Origin: Thermus altitudinis
Lineage (GTDB): Bacteria > Deinococcota > Deinococci > Deinococcales > Thermaceae
Assembly (NCBI RefSeq): GCF_022760835.1
Contig: NZ_JAKTNQ010000023.1
Location: 1 to 40,226, forward strand
Direction: 5' to 3'
Length of the DNA: 40,226 nt
Under the pieces are notes generated by a model that saw nothing but the letters and a program-made list of their open reading frames with translations, was not told the origin of the DNA and did no database searches. The translations under genes and the position numbers were made by a program. Position 1 is the stretch's first letter; every line of letters starts with the position of its first letter. Positions 24,681 to 31,599 of this stretch are shown here, piece after piece.

Positions 24681-26172
24681 CGCCTTTCAGCATGCAGTCA
24701 ACCTGGATAGGGCCGTGCGGGAGCGGGGGGTCGCCCAGGCCCCGGTGACCCAAGAGGATTACGAGGGGTCCAAAACCCTAATGCAAGACGTTTGGAAGGG
24801 TAACCGGTGGGAGAAACTCACGCAAGTGGTGGTCTCCAGGGAACAGGAGTTGGTCCCCGCAAGGGTACTCCTAGGCTTCTTGCGGGGGTATTTCCTATAC
24901 CGGGAGGTGCCGGAAAACGACCAAGCCTTCTGGCCCCACTTCCTGGAGGAGCTAGGGATCAAAGACCGTAACCTACCGACACCCAAGGAGTACGACCGGC
25001 TCTGGGAGGCCTTAGCTTGGCACGAGGAAACCCGGAGGGAGCTCAGACACCGGGGACATGAACGGGATTTTATCGGTACGCTAGACGCCATCTTCCATTT
25101 TCGCGCCCTGCGCCTTCCCGTTTTGAAGAAGGCCTTTGGGGAGTTCTACCGAAAAGGCGTGGTGTGCGAATCCGCTAGGGCCTACGAGGGAATCTTTTCT
25201 AGGCTGAAGGGCGCCCTAGATATCCTATTGGACGAGCAAGAGATTCCCGATCTAACGGATGAGGAAGAGGTTTTGCGCTTTTTGGAAGGGGCGGGTCTGC
25301 ATCTGGGGAGGCCAAACCCCATCCGCCTCCTCTTCCGCCGCTCCCCCGAGGCGCTAGCAGACTTGTACCGGGAGCTCAAGGGGTTGCCGAGGAAGCGGGA
25401 AAGAGCCTACCGCCACCCCCAGGTGCGGGTGGAGGTGCTGGAAAGTCCTGAAAGCCTCGCTTGGGTGAAGCCCGCCCTGAGCCAGGAGCCCTTGGTGGAG
25501 GGGTGGAAGGTGTACGGCCAGGTGATCCTGGATGACGGGCGTTTCCGTCCTTTCAGCTGGGTTCCGCGCCTGGGTCCCAACGGGGAGCCCCTAGCCGAGG
25601 AGGTCACGGTGGTTTTCCCCGAGGGGGAGGTGGTGCGCTTCCGCCTGCACCATCGGGCCTGTGGAATACGCTTCGGTGTACCTCGCTGGCGCCTAGGCAC
25701 ACCCTTGCCCAAACACACCTTTCTCTTTCAGCCCAAATGTACTAGCCTACGGTACTTCCTAGCCCCCTTTGGCCGTCCCGCCGAATCGGAAGAAACCCTC
25801 ACCCTGGAGGGGTACGAGGGGGATATCCGCGAGGTGGAGCTCGTGGTGGAGATCAAAGTGGGAAAAGACGAGTGGCGGCGCATCGCCAGCCTACCCGTAG
25901 AGCTAGATACGGGATTTGACTCTTGGGTGGAGGGGGAAGCGGTGTGGGTTCGCCCGCACACCCCGGGCCTGCCGGTAACGGTGCGGCTTTGGGTGGGCGA
26001 AAGGCTTCGTAAGGAATGGCAGGTCTTCCCTCGTCCTGAGGGGGAACCCGTGGCCGAGGCCTGGCTGCTTCCCCAGGTAGTGGAGGTAGTGGGAATCGGA
26101 GCCCATGCCCGCCACCTCCTGCCCCCAAAGGGCTGGCCAAAGGGGTGGTACAGGTTGGGTATCGCCCTGTAG
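24673..26172 (+). CDS. Unrecognised 499-residue protein of the helicase operon
   Basis: The last gene of the operon overlaps the preceding one by 8 nt. The N-terminal ~210 residues look helical (VLLGFLRGYFLYREVPENDQ, LDAIFHFRALRLPVLKKAFG). The part from about 240 is beta-rich, with alternating hydrophobic strands (VYGQVILDDGRFRPFSWVPR, VVFPEGEVVRFRLHHRACGI, VRLWVGERLRKEWQVFPRPE). No signal peptide, membrane segment or catalytic motif was recognised. By position it could be the specificity or effector subunit of the helicase/exonuclease complex. The stop lies 35 nt before the first CRISPR repeat. Codon use is less GC-biased than in the transporter block, like the other three genes. Confidence 0.78.
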   Translation: MPDAFQHAVNLDRAVRERGVAQAPVTQEDYEGSKTLMQDVWKGNRWEKLTQVVVSREQELVPARVLLGFLRGYFLYREVPENDQAFWPHFLEELGIKDRNLPTPKEYDRLWEALAWHEETRRELRHRGHERDFIGTLDAIFHFRALRLPVLKKAFGEFYRKGVVCESARAYEGIFSRLKGALDILLDEQEIPDLTDEEEVLRFLEGAGLHLGRPNPIRLLFRRSPEALADLYRELKGLPRKRERAYRHPQVRVEVLESPESLAWVKPALSQEPLVEGWKVYGQVILDDGRFRPFSWVPRLGPNGEPLAEEVTVVFPEGEVVRFRLHHRACGIRFGVPRWRLGTPLPKHTFLFQPKCTSLRYFLAPFGRPAESEETLTLEGYEGDIREVELVVEIKVGKDEWRRIASLPVELDTGFDSWVEGEAVWVRPHTPGLPVTVRLWVGERLRKEWQVFPRPEGEPVAEAWLLPQVVEVVGIGAHARHLLPPKGWPKGWYRLGIAL

Positions 26173-26207
26173 GTTCGGGCCTTCGGATAATCCTTGCATC
26201 ATTGCGG

Positions 26208-26618
26208 CTCGCAATCCCCTTACGGGGAAGCATCTCTTGCAACTTGGAAACATTGACCTGATGGCCCTTGGACCCTCCCTGAAGTCGCAATCCCCTTACG
26301 GGGAAGCATCTCTTGCAACGGCCTCGAGGTCAGCGTGCTTGGGAACCGCTATTTGGTTAGTCGCAATCCCCTTGCGGGGAAGCATCTCTTGCAACGCAAG
26401 AATGATTATCTTCGCCCGTAAGCCATACGAGTAGTCGCAATCCCCTTACGGGGAAGCATCTCTTGCAACACGCCATTTACGGGGGCATACTGCCCCTGTA
26501 TGGGTTCTCCGTCGCAATCCCCTTACGGGGAAGCATCTCTTGCAACCTTGGCCAACCTTGATGACGGGTGGCGGGTGGAGCTGTCGCAATCCCCTTACGG
26601 GGAAGCATCTCTTGCAAC
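26208..26618 (-). CRISPR. CRISPR array, 6 repeats of 36 nt, 5 spacers, type III-like repeat
   Basis: Repeats at 26208-26243, 26284-26319, 26360-26395, 26434-26469, 26511-26546 and 26583-26618 begin GTCGCAATCCCCTTACGGGG and end AAGCATCTCTTGCAAC on the plus strand. The spacers are 40, 40, 38, 41 and 36 nt. Read on the minus strand the repeat ends in ATTGCGAC, the 8-nt 5' tag of Thermus type III crRNAs, so transcription should be on the minus strand with the leader at the right. The leftmost repeat has its first base changed (G to C) and the third has one A-to-G change inside the stem, consistent with the left side being leader-distal. The stem CCCCTTACGGGG is the short hairpin expected for Cas6 processing. 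No cas genes lie in the window, so the array depends on effectors elsewhere. Confidence 0.97.
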
Positions 26619-26878
26619 GGTAACCCCCAAGAAATCACGTCCTGAACAGGGCTGGCAGAAGGGGGTTTATGAGAAAGATGAAGTTTGGAATATGCATAGG
26701 GCGAATAGAGGGGGTTTTGCGGGACTTAGCGCGATGCGAAGCTGCTTTCGGAAGGGGCGATGAGATGTACAAAGCGCATATTGCCCTTAGGCATGGGAAG
26801 GATGGGCTTTCAAGATCCCCGTCCGGGCATCCGGACAAGAACATTATACCAGTTCCGCGAAGATTTGACCGCGTCTAG
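26619..26878 (-). promoter_or_regulatory. CRISPR leader with extended -10 and 5' hairpin
   Basis: This AT-richer stretch adjoins the leader-proximal repeat. On the minus strand TGGTATAAT (26851 to 26843) is an exact extended -10 element. About 7 nt downstream lies GTCCGG-GCAT-CCGGAC (26821-26836), a perfect 6-bp hairpin at the predicted 5' end of the pre-crRNA. No good -35 was seen. The promoter lies about 225 nt from the first repeat. A 69-codon frame on the plus strand in this interval is not considered a gene. Confidence 0.6.
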
Positions 26879-27350
26879 TGGGCGTGGCAGAGGATGGGGC
26901 CAGAAAGGTTCGTTCCAAAACTACGGCCTGGGATAGTTTCCTTTACGCCGCGTCAAGTGGGGGGTGGGAGTGTGGTACGGGTCACTTTAGTGCAAAGGGG
27001 CTAGGACCGTCCGGTGCCATCCTCTTCCGGCAACTGGGCCGGGTCCTCCTGGGACCCGTGGAGGGGCTCCCCGCGTACCTAGCCCTTGGCCCTTGCCCTC
27101 CCCTCTTCCGGACCACCGCCTACGGGCCTGTTTCCCTGGCCACGGCCACCAGGTCCAGGACGCCGACAAGGGAAAACCGCGCCTCCCATCGCAGGCCTCC
27201 CCTTCCCCGTTGGGGCGGGGATTCACCCTAAGGCAGCCTGGAGCGTGGAACCCCTCTGGTCCAGGGAAAGGAGCCGCCCCCGGGGTAGGTCCCGGGGGCC
27301 TGGGGCCTCGAGGCCTACCGTTGGGCCACGCTGCGGTTGTACCGCTCCAG
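26879..27350. other. No gene seen; decayed sequence before the integrase fragment
   Basis: About 470 bases with no protein-like frame. Just before 27351 another frame reads EAYRWATLRLYRSRA, which could be the preceding part of the integrase displaced by a frameshift; this is weak. Confidence 0.35.
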
Positions 27351-27653
27351 GGCCTGGTCTTCCCCTCCGTGAACGGCACACCCCTGCGCCCGGAAAACCT
27401 TCGCCGGGTCTGGCTGGACCTCCTGCGGAAGGCCGAGGTGCCCCGAGCCCGCCTCCACGACCTCCGGGCCACCTTCATCACCCGCATCATCCGCCAGACC
27501 GGTAACCCCAAACTGGCCGCGGCCCTGGCCGGCCACCGAAGCCTGCAAACCGCCCTACACCACTACGCCAAGGTAACCCAGGAGGACCTGAAGGCCACCC
27601 TCCGCTCCCTCCAGCTCCTGCCCCACCCGGGGGACCCCGAGGACCGGGGCTAG
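27351..27653 (+). pseudogene. Tyrosine recombinase (integrase), C-terminal fragment
   Basis: From about 27351 the frame reads GLVFPSVNGTPLRPENLRRV, then LHDLRATFITRI (the HxxR box), AALAGHRSLQTALHHYAKV (box III His and the Tyr nucleophile) and a short tail ending LLPHPGDPEDRG. This is the catalytic C-terminal third of a phage-type tyrosine recombinase. The N-terminal DNA-binding domain and the first catalytic Arg are absent, and the sequence upstream in this frame is not protein-like. It is a remnant, with no partner genes of a phage or element around it, and shows that the region has received mobile DNA. Confidence 0.8.
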
Positions 27654-27678
27654 AGCCTCCCCAGGGGGCACAACGGGT

Positions 27679-28113
27679 ATGGCCACCGGCCTTCGGGCCT
27701 TGCCCCATGGGACCATGCTGGCTGGACCTGGGGGTGGGGATCCGGTAGAGCCTCTGGGGATGACGGGGGAGTTGGGAGCCCCTCCCTGCCCGGCGGAACC
27801 GGCCCTGGCAGCTCCCCGGGTTTCCACGGGTGGTCGCCCACGGGAAAGGGAGGTGGCCCTGGGTCTGGCCAAGGGATGGCAGGGCCCGGGGAGCACCCGG
27901 TTCTATGCCTGGGCCATCTGGGGGGCTTTCCGGGCGGAGGTCTACGGCTACGGCCCAGGGGCCATGAGGGTGCTCCTGTGGGCCATTTGGCGGGTCAGGC
28001 TGGCCGTTAGATCCGGGGGCGTGCGAAGACCCGGCGCCTTATTGGTCGCTTTGCTGAAGGCCGAGGGGGTTTTGGCCCTTTTCCGCCAGGCCCCCCCCTG
28101 GCGGGTGGCCTGA
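27679..28113 (+). CDS. Hypothetical protein (up to 144 aa), start uncertain
   Basis: The frame is open from 27679. The convincing part begins around residue 50 (REREVALGLAKGWQGPGSTR) and continues with FYAWAIWGAFRAEVYGYGPG, RVLLWAIWRVRLAVRSGG and ALLVALLKAEGVLALF. Codon third positions there are GC-rich as expected for a real gene. The first ~45 residues are Gly/Pro/Ala-rich and may be untranslated. No family was recognised and no membrane topology is clear. It lies between an integrase fragment and a small two-gene module, and could be an element-borne gene or itself a fragment. Confidence 0.4.
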   Translation: MATGLRALPHGTMLAGPGGGDPVEPLGMTGELGAPPCPAEPALAAPRVSTGGRPREREVALGLAKGWQGPGSTRFYAWAIWGAFRAEVYGYGPGAMRVLLWAIWRVRLAVRSGGVRRPGALLVALLKAEGVLALFRQAPPWRVA

Positions 28114-28128
28114 ACCCTCCCAAAACCC

Positions 28129-28416
28129 CTAGGCGGCCCGGGTGGCCACCACCCGGCCTTGGGGGAGGACCACGCCCACCAGCTCTCCCCCCTGGAAAAG
28201 GGCGTGCACCAGGGGGCCTTCCTCCTCGGTCCAGGCCTGGAGGCGGGGTAGCCTTTCCAGGGCTAGGCGGCCGGCCTCCGGATCGTCCAGGGGTAGGACC
28301 ACCAGGACAAACTTCTCGGGAAGAGCCTCCAAGAGTTCTGGCCTCTCCAGGAGGGCTTCCCCAAAGCGCCCCTGCAGGGCAAAGAGTCTGTCCTCAGGGG
28401 TAAGGCTTCCTGTCAT
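28129..28416 (-). CDS. Small DUF5647-like protein
   Basis: A 95-residue soluble protein: TPEDRLFALQGRFGEALLER, PELLEALPEKFVLVVLPLDD, PEAGRLALERLPRLQAW and EGPLVHALFQGGELVGVV. The pattern of a short helical start, a strand with LPxxFVLVVLPLDDPE and a second helix resembles proteins grouped as DUF5647. That family name is from memory of the motif and is tentative. The ATG overlaps the stop of the upstream gene by 4 nt (ATGA at 28413-28416), so the two are translationally coupled, as in many toxin-antitoxin pairs. A damaged copy of this gene lies at 939-1319. No toxin-type catalytic residues are evident in it. Confidence 0.7.
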   Translation of the reverse strand: MTGSLTPEDRLFALQGRFGEALLERPELLEALPEKFVLVVLPLDDPEAGRLALERLPRLQAWTEEEGPLVHALFQGGELVGVVLPQGRVVATRAA

Positions 28417-28727
28417 TTCTCCTCTCCTCCTGGGGCCTTGGCGGCCCGGTACTCCTCAATGTACCGCTGGGCTTGCTGGCGTAGGTCATCCTGTGCCCAT
28501 TTCAGCGCCCGACTGGGATCCCCCGGTAAGGGGACCGCCTCATGGGCGGCGATCCGGTTGCGGTCCTGGTGCCCTCTGCCGCCGGCGGTATCGTAGCGGA
28601 CCACCCAGACCCAACGCTCCTCCTCCGGGTCGCACCATTCCAGCTGTACCGCCCAGGAGAGGAGCTTCCCCCTGGCCACCTCCACGGGAGCGGCAGCCCA
28701 ACGGGGGCCGGGTAGCCATCGCCACAA
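28413..28727 (-). CDS. Small protein, DUF7718-like, partner of the DUF5647-like gene
   Basis: A protein of up to 104 residues with GKLLSWAVQLEWCDPEEERW, VWVVRYDTAGGRGHQDRN and ALKWAQDDLRQQAQRYIEEY. The WxWVVRYDTAxGxxHxD segment and the helical end look like a small conserved family often found beside short toxin-antitoxin-like genes; the label DUF7718 is tentative. The longest frame starts at a TTG (28725-28727), but the conserved part starts near a GTG at 28683-28685, so the true start may be there. It overlaps the next gene by 4 nt. The decayed module near 1 kb retains only a trace of this gene. Confidence 0.6.
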   Translation of the reverse strand: MWRWLPGPRWAAAPVEVARGKLLSWAVQLEWCDPEEERWVWVVRYDTAGGRGHQDRNRIAAHEAVPLPGDPSRALKWAQDDLRQQAQRYIEEYRAAKAPGGEEK

Positions 28728-28819
28728 GTGGATCCGGCACCCCTCGGACTCCTAGGGCCTGACCTGGGTGGGCCTCGGGCGGGGGCTAGCAGCCGGCGAG
28801 CTCCTGTCGGGAAGGGGCG

Positions 28820-29524
28820 CTAGGGGGAAATGAGGATCCGGCCCTCATCCCCCACGGCCACGAAGCGGCCATTCCCGTAGGTGACGCCAAAGAGATCGGC
28901 CCTCGTCCCCGAGGCCCGCTGGGTCCAGCCCACCCCATCGGGAGAGACCAGGATGGTGCCCCTCGCTCCCACGGCCACGAAGCGGTCGTTCCCGAAAGCA
29001 ACGCCATAGAGCTCCTTGTTCGTCCCAGAGGTCTGCACTGTCCACCTCACCCCATCGGTGGAGGTGAGGATGGTGCCTCTCTCGCCCACAGCCACGAAGC
29101 GGCCGTTCCCGTAGGTGACGCCATTGCCATAGAGCCAAACCCCCGTCCCCAGGTCCTGCTGGGCCCAGCTCACCCCGTCGGTCGAAGTGACGAGGGTGCT
29201 CCCTTCCCTCACGGCCACGAAGCGGCCGTTTCCATAGGTGATGCCATAGAGATCGGCCCTAGTCCCCGATTCCTGCCGGGTCCACCTCACCCCATCGGCG
29301 GAGGTGAGAATGGTGCCCCCTTTCCCCACGGCCAAGAAGCGGCCATTACCGTAAGTTACATCCCAGATGGGGCCTTGCACCACCCGCTACGTTTCCCCCG
29401 CATTCCCCCCACCCGGGGCACCCGTAGCTCCTGCGACAAGGCCGCTCCCGGCGAAAAGGAGAAGGAAGGCGGAGAGGAGAAGGGCCTTGAGCCTGTGCCA
29501 AGCGTGGCCCCGTGAGGCTGGCAT
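28820..29524 (-). pseudogene. Exported beta-propeller repeat protein interrupted by an in-frame TAG
   Basis: An ATG at 29522-29524 starts a signal peptide (KALLLSAFLLLFAGSGLVAG, then TGAPGGGNAGET). The frame then meets TAG at 29387-29389. In the same frame, directly after the stop, come five copies of a propeller-type repeat: YGNGRFLAVGKGGTILTS, ADGVRWTRQESGTRADLYGI and so on, ending GDEGRILISP. Without the TAG the protein would be about 234 residues, exported, with blades of about 36 residues. A GTG right after the stop (29381-29383) could give a cytoplasmic protein without a signal, which makes little sense for this family. It is divergent from the related lipoprotein gene at 29565. It could be a pseudogene, a readthrough case or a base-call error. 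Confidence 0.7.
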
Positions 29525-29564
29525 CGGTTCGTCACATCCTTACCCTCCACCCTAACATGCCTAC

Positions 29565-30479
29565 ATGCGAGGCCAAGCCCATTGGAGAACCGTGTCCGCC
29601 CTTCTCCTTGGAGGCATCCTTCTCACGGGATGCCCCGTCCAGCCCATCCCCGGTTGGCAGGAACTTTCCTCCCCCACCACGCAAGAGCTCCTGGGGGTCG
29701 CCCACGGCCCCCAGGGGTTTGTGGCCGTGGGTGGTGGACCCGGCAGCACGGTGATCCTGGCCTCCAGCGAGGGGTCTAGGTGGAGCCAGGTCCCCTTTGA
29801 CGCCCAGGCCCAGCTTACCCACGTGGCCTATGGAGGGGGCTTCTACGTGGCCGTAGGCTTCGACAACACCGTCCTGGTCTCCGGGGATGGTCGCTCTTGG
29901 GAAAAAGCCTTCGGGGGCAACCTGGGCTACTTCAACCGGGTGGCCTTCGGCAACGGCCGCTTTGTGGCTACCCACGCCTTTGGCCGCCTTCTGGTCTCAG
30001 GGGCCGACCCACGGAGCTGGCAGTGGGTGGAGCTGCCCACCGGAGGGGCCATGGAGCTGACTGGTGTGGCCTATGGCGGGGGGCGGTGGGTGGTGGTGGG
30101 GCAGCGGGGGCAGATCTGGGTCTCGGAGGATGGCCTAGGCTGGGAGCAGGTTCCCTCTGGGGTGGGGGATGACCTCCATTCCGTGGCCTACGGCAACGGC
30201 GTCTTCCTGGCCCTGCCCGCGGATGGCAGCTACGTCCTCCGGTCCCAGGATGGCCGCACCTGGAGCAGGCACCCTAGCCCCCGGGCCCTCCTTCCCCGCA
30301 CCCTGGCCTTCGGCGGGGGTGAGTTCCTGGTGCTCTCCGACGGGAAGGCCCACCGTTCCCCCGACGGCCTGGCCTGGAGGGAGGAGGACTTCCCCAGGGC
30401 CATTCTGGTTAACGGGCTAGCCCATGGCCAAAACCGGTGGGTGGCCGTGGGCAGCGGGGGATACCTGGCCCTCCGCTGA
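29565..30479 (+). CDS. Lipoprotein with beta-propeller (YGNGxFVAVG) repeats
   Basis: This 304-residue protein begins with a lipoprotein signal: SALLLGGILLTGC, the lipobox Cys being residue 23. Repeats of about 40 residues follow, each of the form GVAHGPQGFVAVGG, VAYGGGFYVAVGFDNTVLVS, VAFGNGRFVATHAFGRLLVS and VAYGGGRWVVVGQRGQIWVS, with a D-G-x-x-W strand. This is a sialidase/Ycf48-style propeller probably anchored at the cell surface; no catalytic Asp-box function is implied. TAACAT at 29553-29558 ends 6 nt before the ATG, which suggests a leaderless mRNA. It shares the repeat type with the interrupted divergent gene and probably arose from the same ancestor. Confidence 0.8.
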   Translation: MRGQAHWRTVSALLLGGILLTGCPVQPIPGWQELSSPTTQELLGVAHGPQGFVAVGGGPGSTVILASSEGSRWSQVPFDAQAQLTHVAYGGGFYVAVGFDNTVLVSGDGRSWEKAFGGNLGYFNRVAFGNGRFVATHAFGRLLVSGADPRSWQWVELPTGGAMELTGVAYGGGRWVVVGQRGQIWVSEDGLGWEQVPSGVGDDLHSVAYGNGVFLALPADGSYVLRSQDGRTWSRHPSPRALLPRTLAFGGGEFLVLSDGKAHRSPDGLAWREEDFPRAILVNGLAHGQNRWVAVGSGGYLALR

Positions 30480-30698
30480 GGGGCCCCCTGAACCCCAAGC
30501 TCTGGCCGCCTGAGGCCAGGGAACACTCCTTTCGGGCGGGGCCGCCAGGGGCTCACGGCCCAGCGGTCCGTGGGGACGCCCGTGAGAAGACCGCCCATCC
30601 TGGGCCACCCCCGGCGGTGGTACCGGGGTGGCGACGCCCTTTCCCTCTGGTAAAGGGACCTCCCCGGATAAGGGGTAAACAAGGGGTAAGGCAAAGGC

Positions 30699-30726
30699 AA
30701 AACCCCGGGCATGCACCCGGGGATTT
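30699..30726 (-). terminator. Intrinsic terminator of tRNA-Val
   Basis: CCCCGGG (30703-30709) pairs with CCCGGGG (30716-30722) around a 6-nt loop. Read on the minus strand the stem is followed by TTTTG. It lies 18 nt past the 3' end of the tRNA and is also positioned to work for the gene at 29565 on the plus strand only weakly. Confidence 0.75.
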
Positions 30727-30740
30727 CACCGTTTCCATCG

Positions 30741-30815
30741 TGGTGGGCGGCGTAGGACTTGAACCTACGACCTCTCGCGTGTGAGGCGAGCGCTCTTCCG
30801 CTGAGCTAGCCGCCC
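30741..30815 (-). tRNA. tRNA-Val (anticodon CAC)
   Basis: The 75-nt sequence folds as a complete tRNA. The acceptor GGGCGGC pairs with GCCGCCC, followed by discriminator A and an encoded CCA at 30741-30743. The anticodon stem is CTCGC/GCGAG with loop CTCACAC (anticodon CAC, decoding GUG), and the T stem is GTAGG/CCTAC with loop TTCAAGT. All stems are perfect by eye. Confidence 0.97.
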
Positions 30816-30828
30816 CTAAGCCTTTTGC

Positions 30829-30858
30829 AGGGTAGCACGGGGCCAGGAGGCCTGTCAA
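30829..30858 (-). promoter_or_regulatory. Promoter of tRNA-Val
   Basis: Read on the minus strand: TTGACA (30858 to 30853), an 18-nt spacer, then TACCCT (30834 to 30829), with transcription expected about 7 nt before the mature tRNA. It is divergent from the phoB operator that begins 10 nt away. Confidence 0.65.
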
Positions 30859-30867
30859 GCAAGGCGC

Positions 30868-30900
30868 CTGACCCTCCTCTGACAAATAGGGGGCTAGACT
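30868..30900 (+). promoter_or_regulatory. Pho-box-like operator and -10 of phoB (autoregulation)
   Basis: CTGACCCTCCTCTGAC (30868-30883) repeats CTGAC at an 11-bp period. TAGACT follows at 30895-30900 after 11 nt, and the ATG lies 6 nt further on, so the mRNA is probably leaderless. The site is almost identical to the operon A site, which ties the transporters to this regulator. Confidence 0.72.
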
Positions 30901-30906
30901 GAAGGC

Positions 30907-31599
30907 ATGGCCACGGTCCTTCTGGTGGAGGACGAGCCCGCGGTGCGGCTAGGGGTGAGGCTGGCCCTGGAGAAAGCCGGGCACCGGGTGCTGGAGGCCA
31001 CCACCGTGGGGGAGGCCTGGCGGCTTCTGGAGGAGGCGGAAGCCGTGGTCCTAGACTGGATGCTTCCCGACGAGCCCGGGACAAAGCTCTTGGATCGGAT
31101 GCGCCAAGGCCCCTTCCCCGAACTGCCCGTTCTGATGCTCACCGCCCGGGCCGAGGTGCGGGACCGGGTGGAAGGGCTTTCCCGCGGAGCCGACGACTAC
31201 CTGGTGAAGCCCTTCGCCACAGAAGAGCTTCTGGCCCGCCTCGAGGCCCTCTTACGGCGCGCGGGCAAGCGGAAGGTGCTCAAGCATGGGCCCTTGGTCC
31301 TGGACCTAGAGCGGAAAGAGGCCAGCCTCGAGGGCCAGCCCCTTCCCCTCACCCGGCGGGAGTTTGAACTCTTGGCCTTCCTGGCCCAGCGCCCAGGCCG
31401 GGTCTACTCCCGGGAGGAGCTCCTGGAAGCGGTATGGGGCCACGACTACCTGGGTACCCCCCGGACCGTGGACCAGCACGTGCTCCAGCTACGGGAAAAG
31501 CTGGGGGAGGACCCCAAGGCCCCCCGTTTCCTGGAGACCGTGCGGGGTATGGGGTACCGCTTCAAGACACCCACGAAGCAGACCGAGGGGGAAGGGTGA
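30907..31599 (+). CDS. phoB: PhoB-type response regulator (OmpR family)
   Basis: A 230-residue two-component regulator. The receiver domain (1-118) has E8-D9, phosphoacceptor D50 in VVLDWMLPD, T79 in MLTA and K101 in LVKPF. The OmpR/PhoB winged-helix DNA-binding domain (about 125-220) has LTRREFELLAFLAQRPGRVY, SREELLEAVWG and RTVDQHVLQLREKLGEDP, ending TVRGMGYRFK. It overlaps the kinase gene by 4 nt, and phoU follows, so assignment as the phosphate regulator is firm for this family. It probably binds the direct repeats found before its own gene and before transporter operons A-D. Confidence 0.9.
   Translation: MATVLLVEDEPAVRLGVRLALEKAGHRVLEATTVGEAWRLLEEAEAVVLDWMLPDEPGTKLLDRMRQGPFPELPVLMLTARAEVRDRVEGLSRGADDYLVKPFATEELLARLEALLRRAGKRKVLKHGPLVLDLERKEASLEGQPLPLTRREFELLAFLAQRPGRVYSREELLEAVWGHDYLGTPRTVDQHVLQLREKLGEDPKAPRFLETVRGMGYRFKTPTKQTEGEG

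Noticed and set aside
18112-26172. Assigning the helicase operon to a named defence system such as Zorya, Druantia, DISARM, Hachiman or Wadjet
   Set aside because: None of the known component combinations fits: no ZorAB-type membrane motor, no methyltransferase, no SMC-type ATPase and no HamA-like nuclease could be seen.
26669-26878. 69-codon plus-strand frame in the CRISPR leader
   Set aside because: It has no ribosome binding site, overlaps the predicted leader promoter and hairpin on the other strand, and looks like no protein family.
27093-27350. Extending the integrase upstream to 27093 as one intact gene
   Set aside because: The upstream part of this frame is Pro/Gly-rich and lacks the first catalytic Arg and the DNA-binding domain; only the part from 27351 is integrase-like.
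30741-30815. tRNA-Val as an integration site for the accessory region
   Set aside because: I looked for a second copy of the tRNA 3' end near 17.5-18 kb and around the integrase fragment and saw none, so no att pair is supported.
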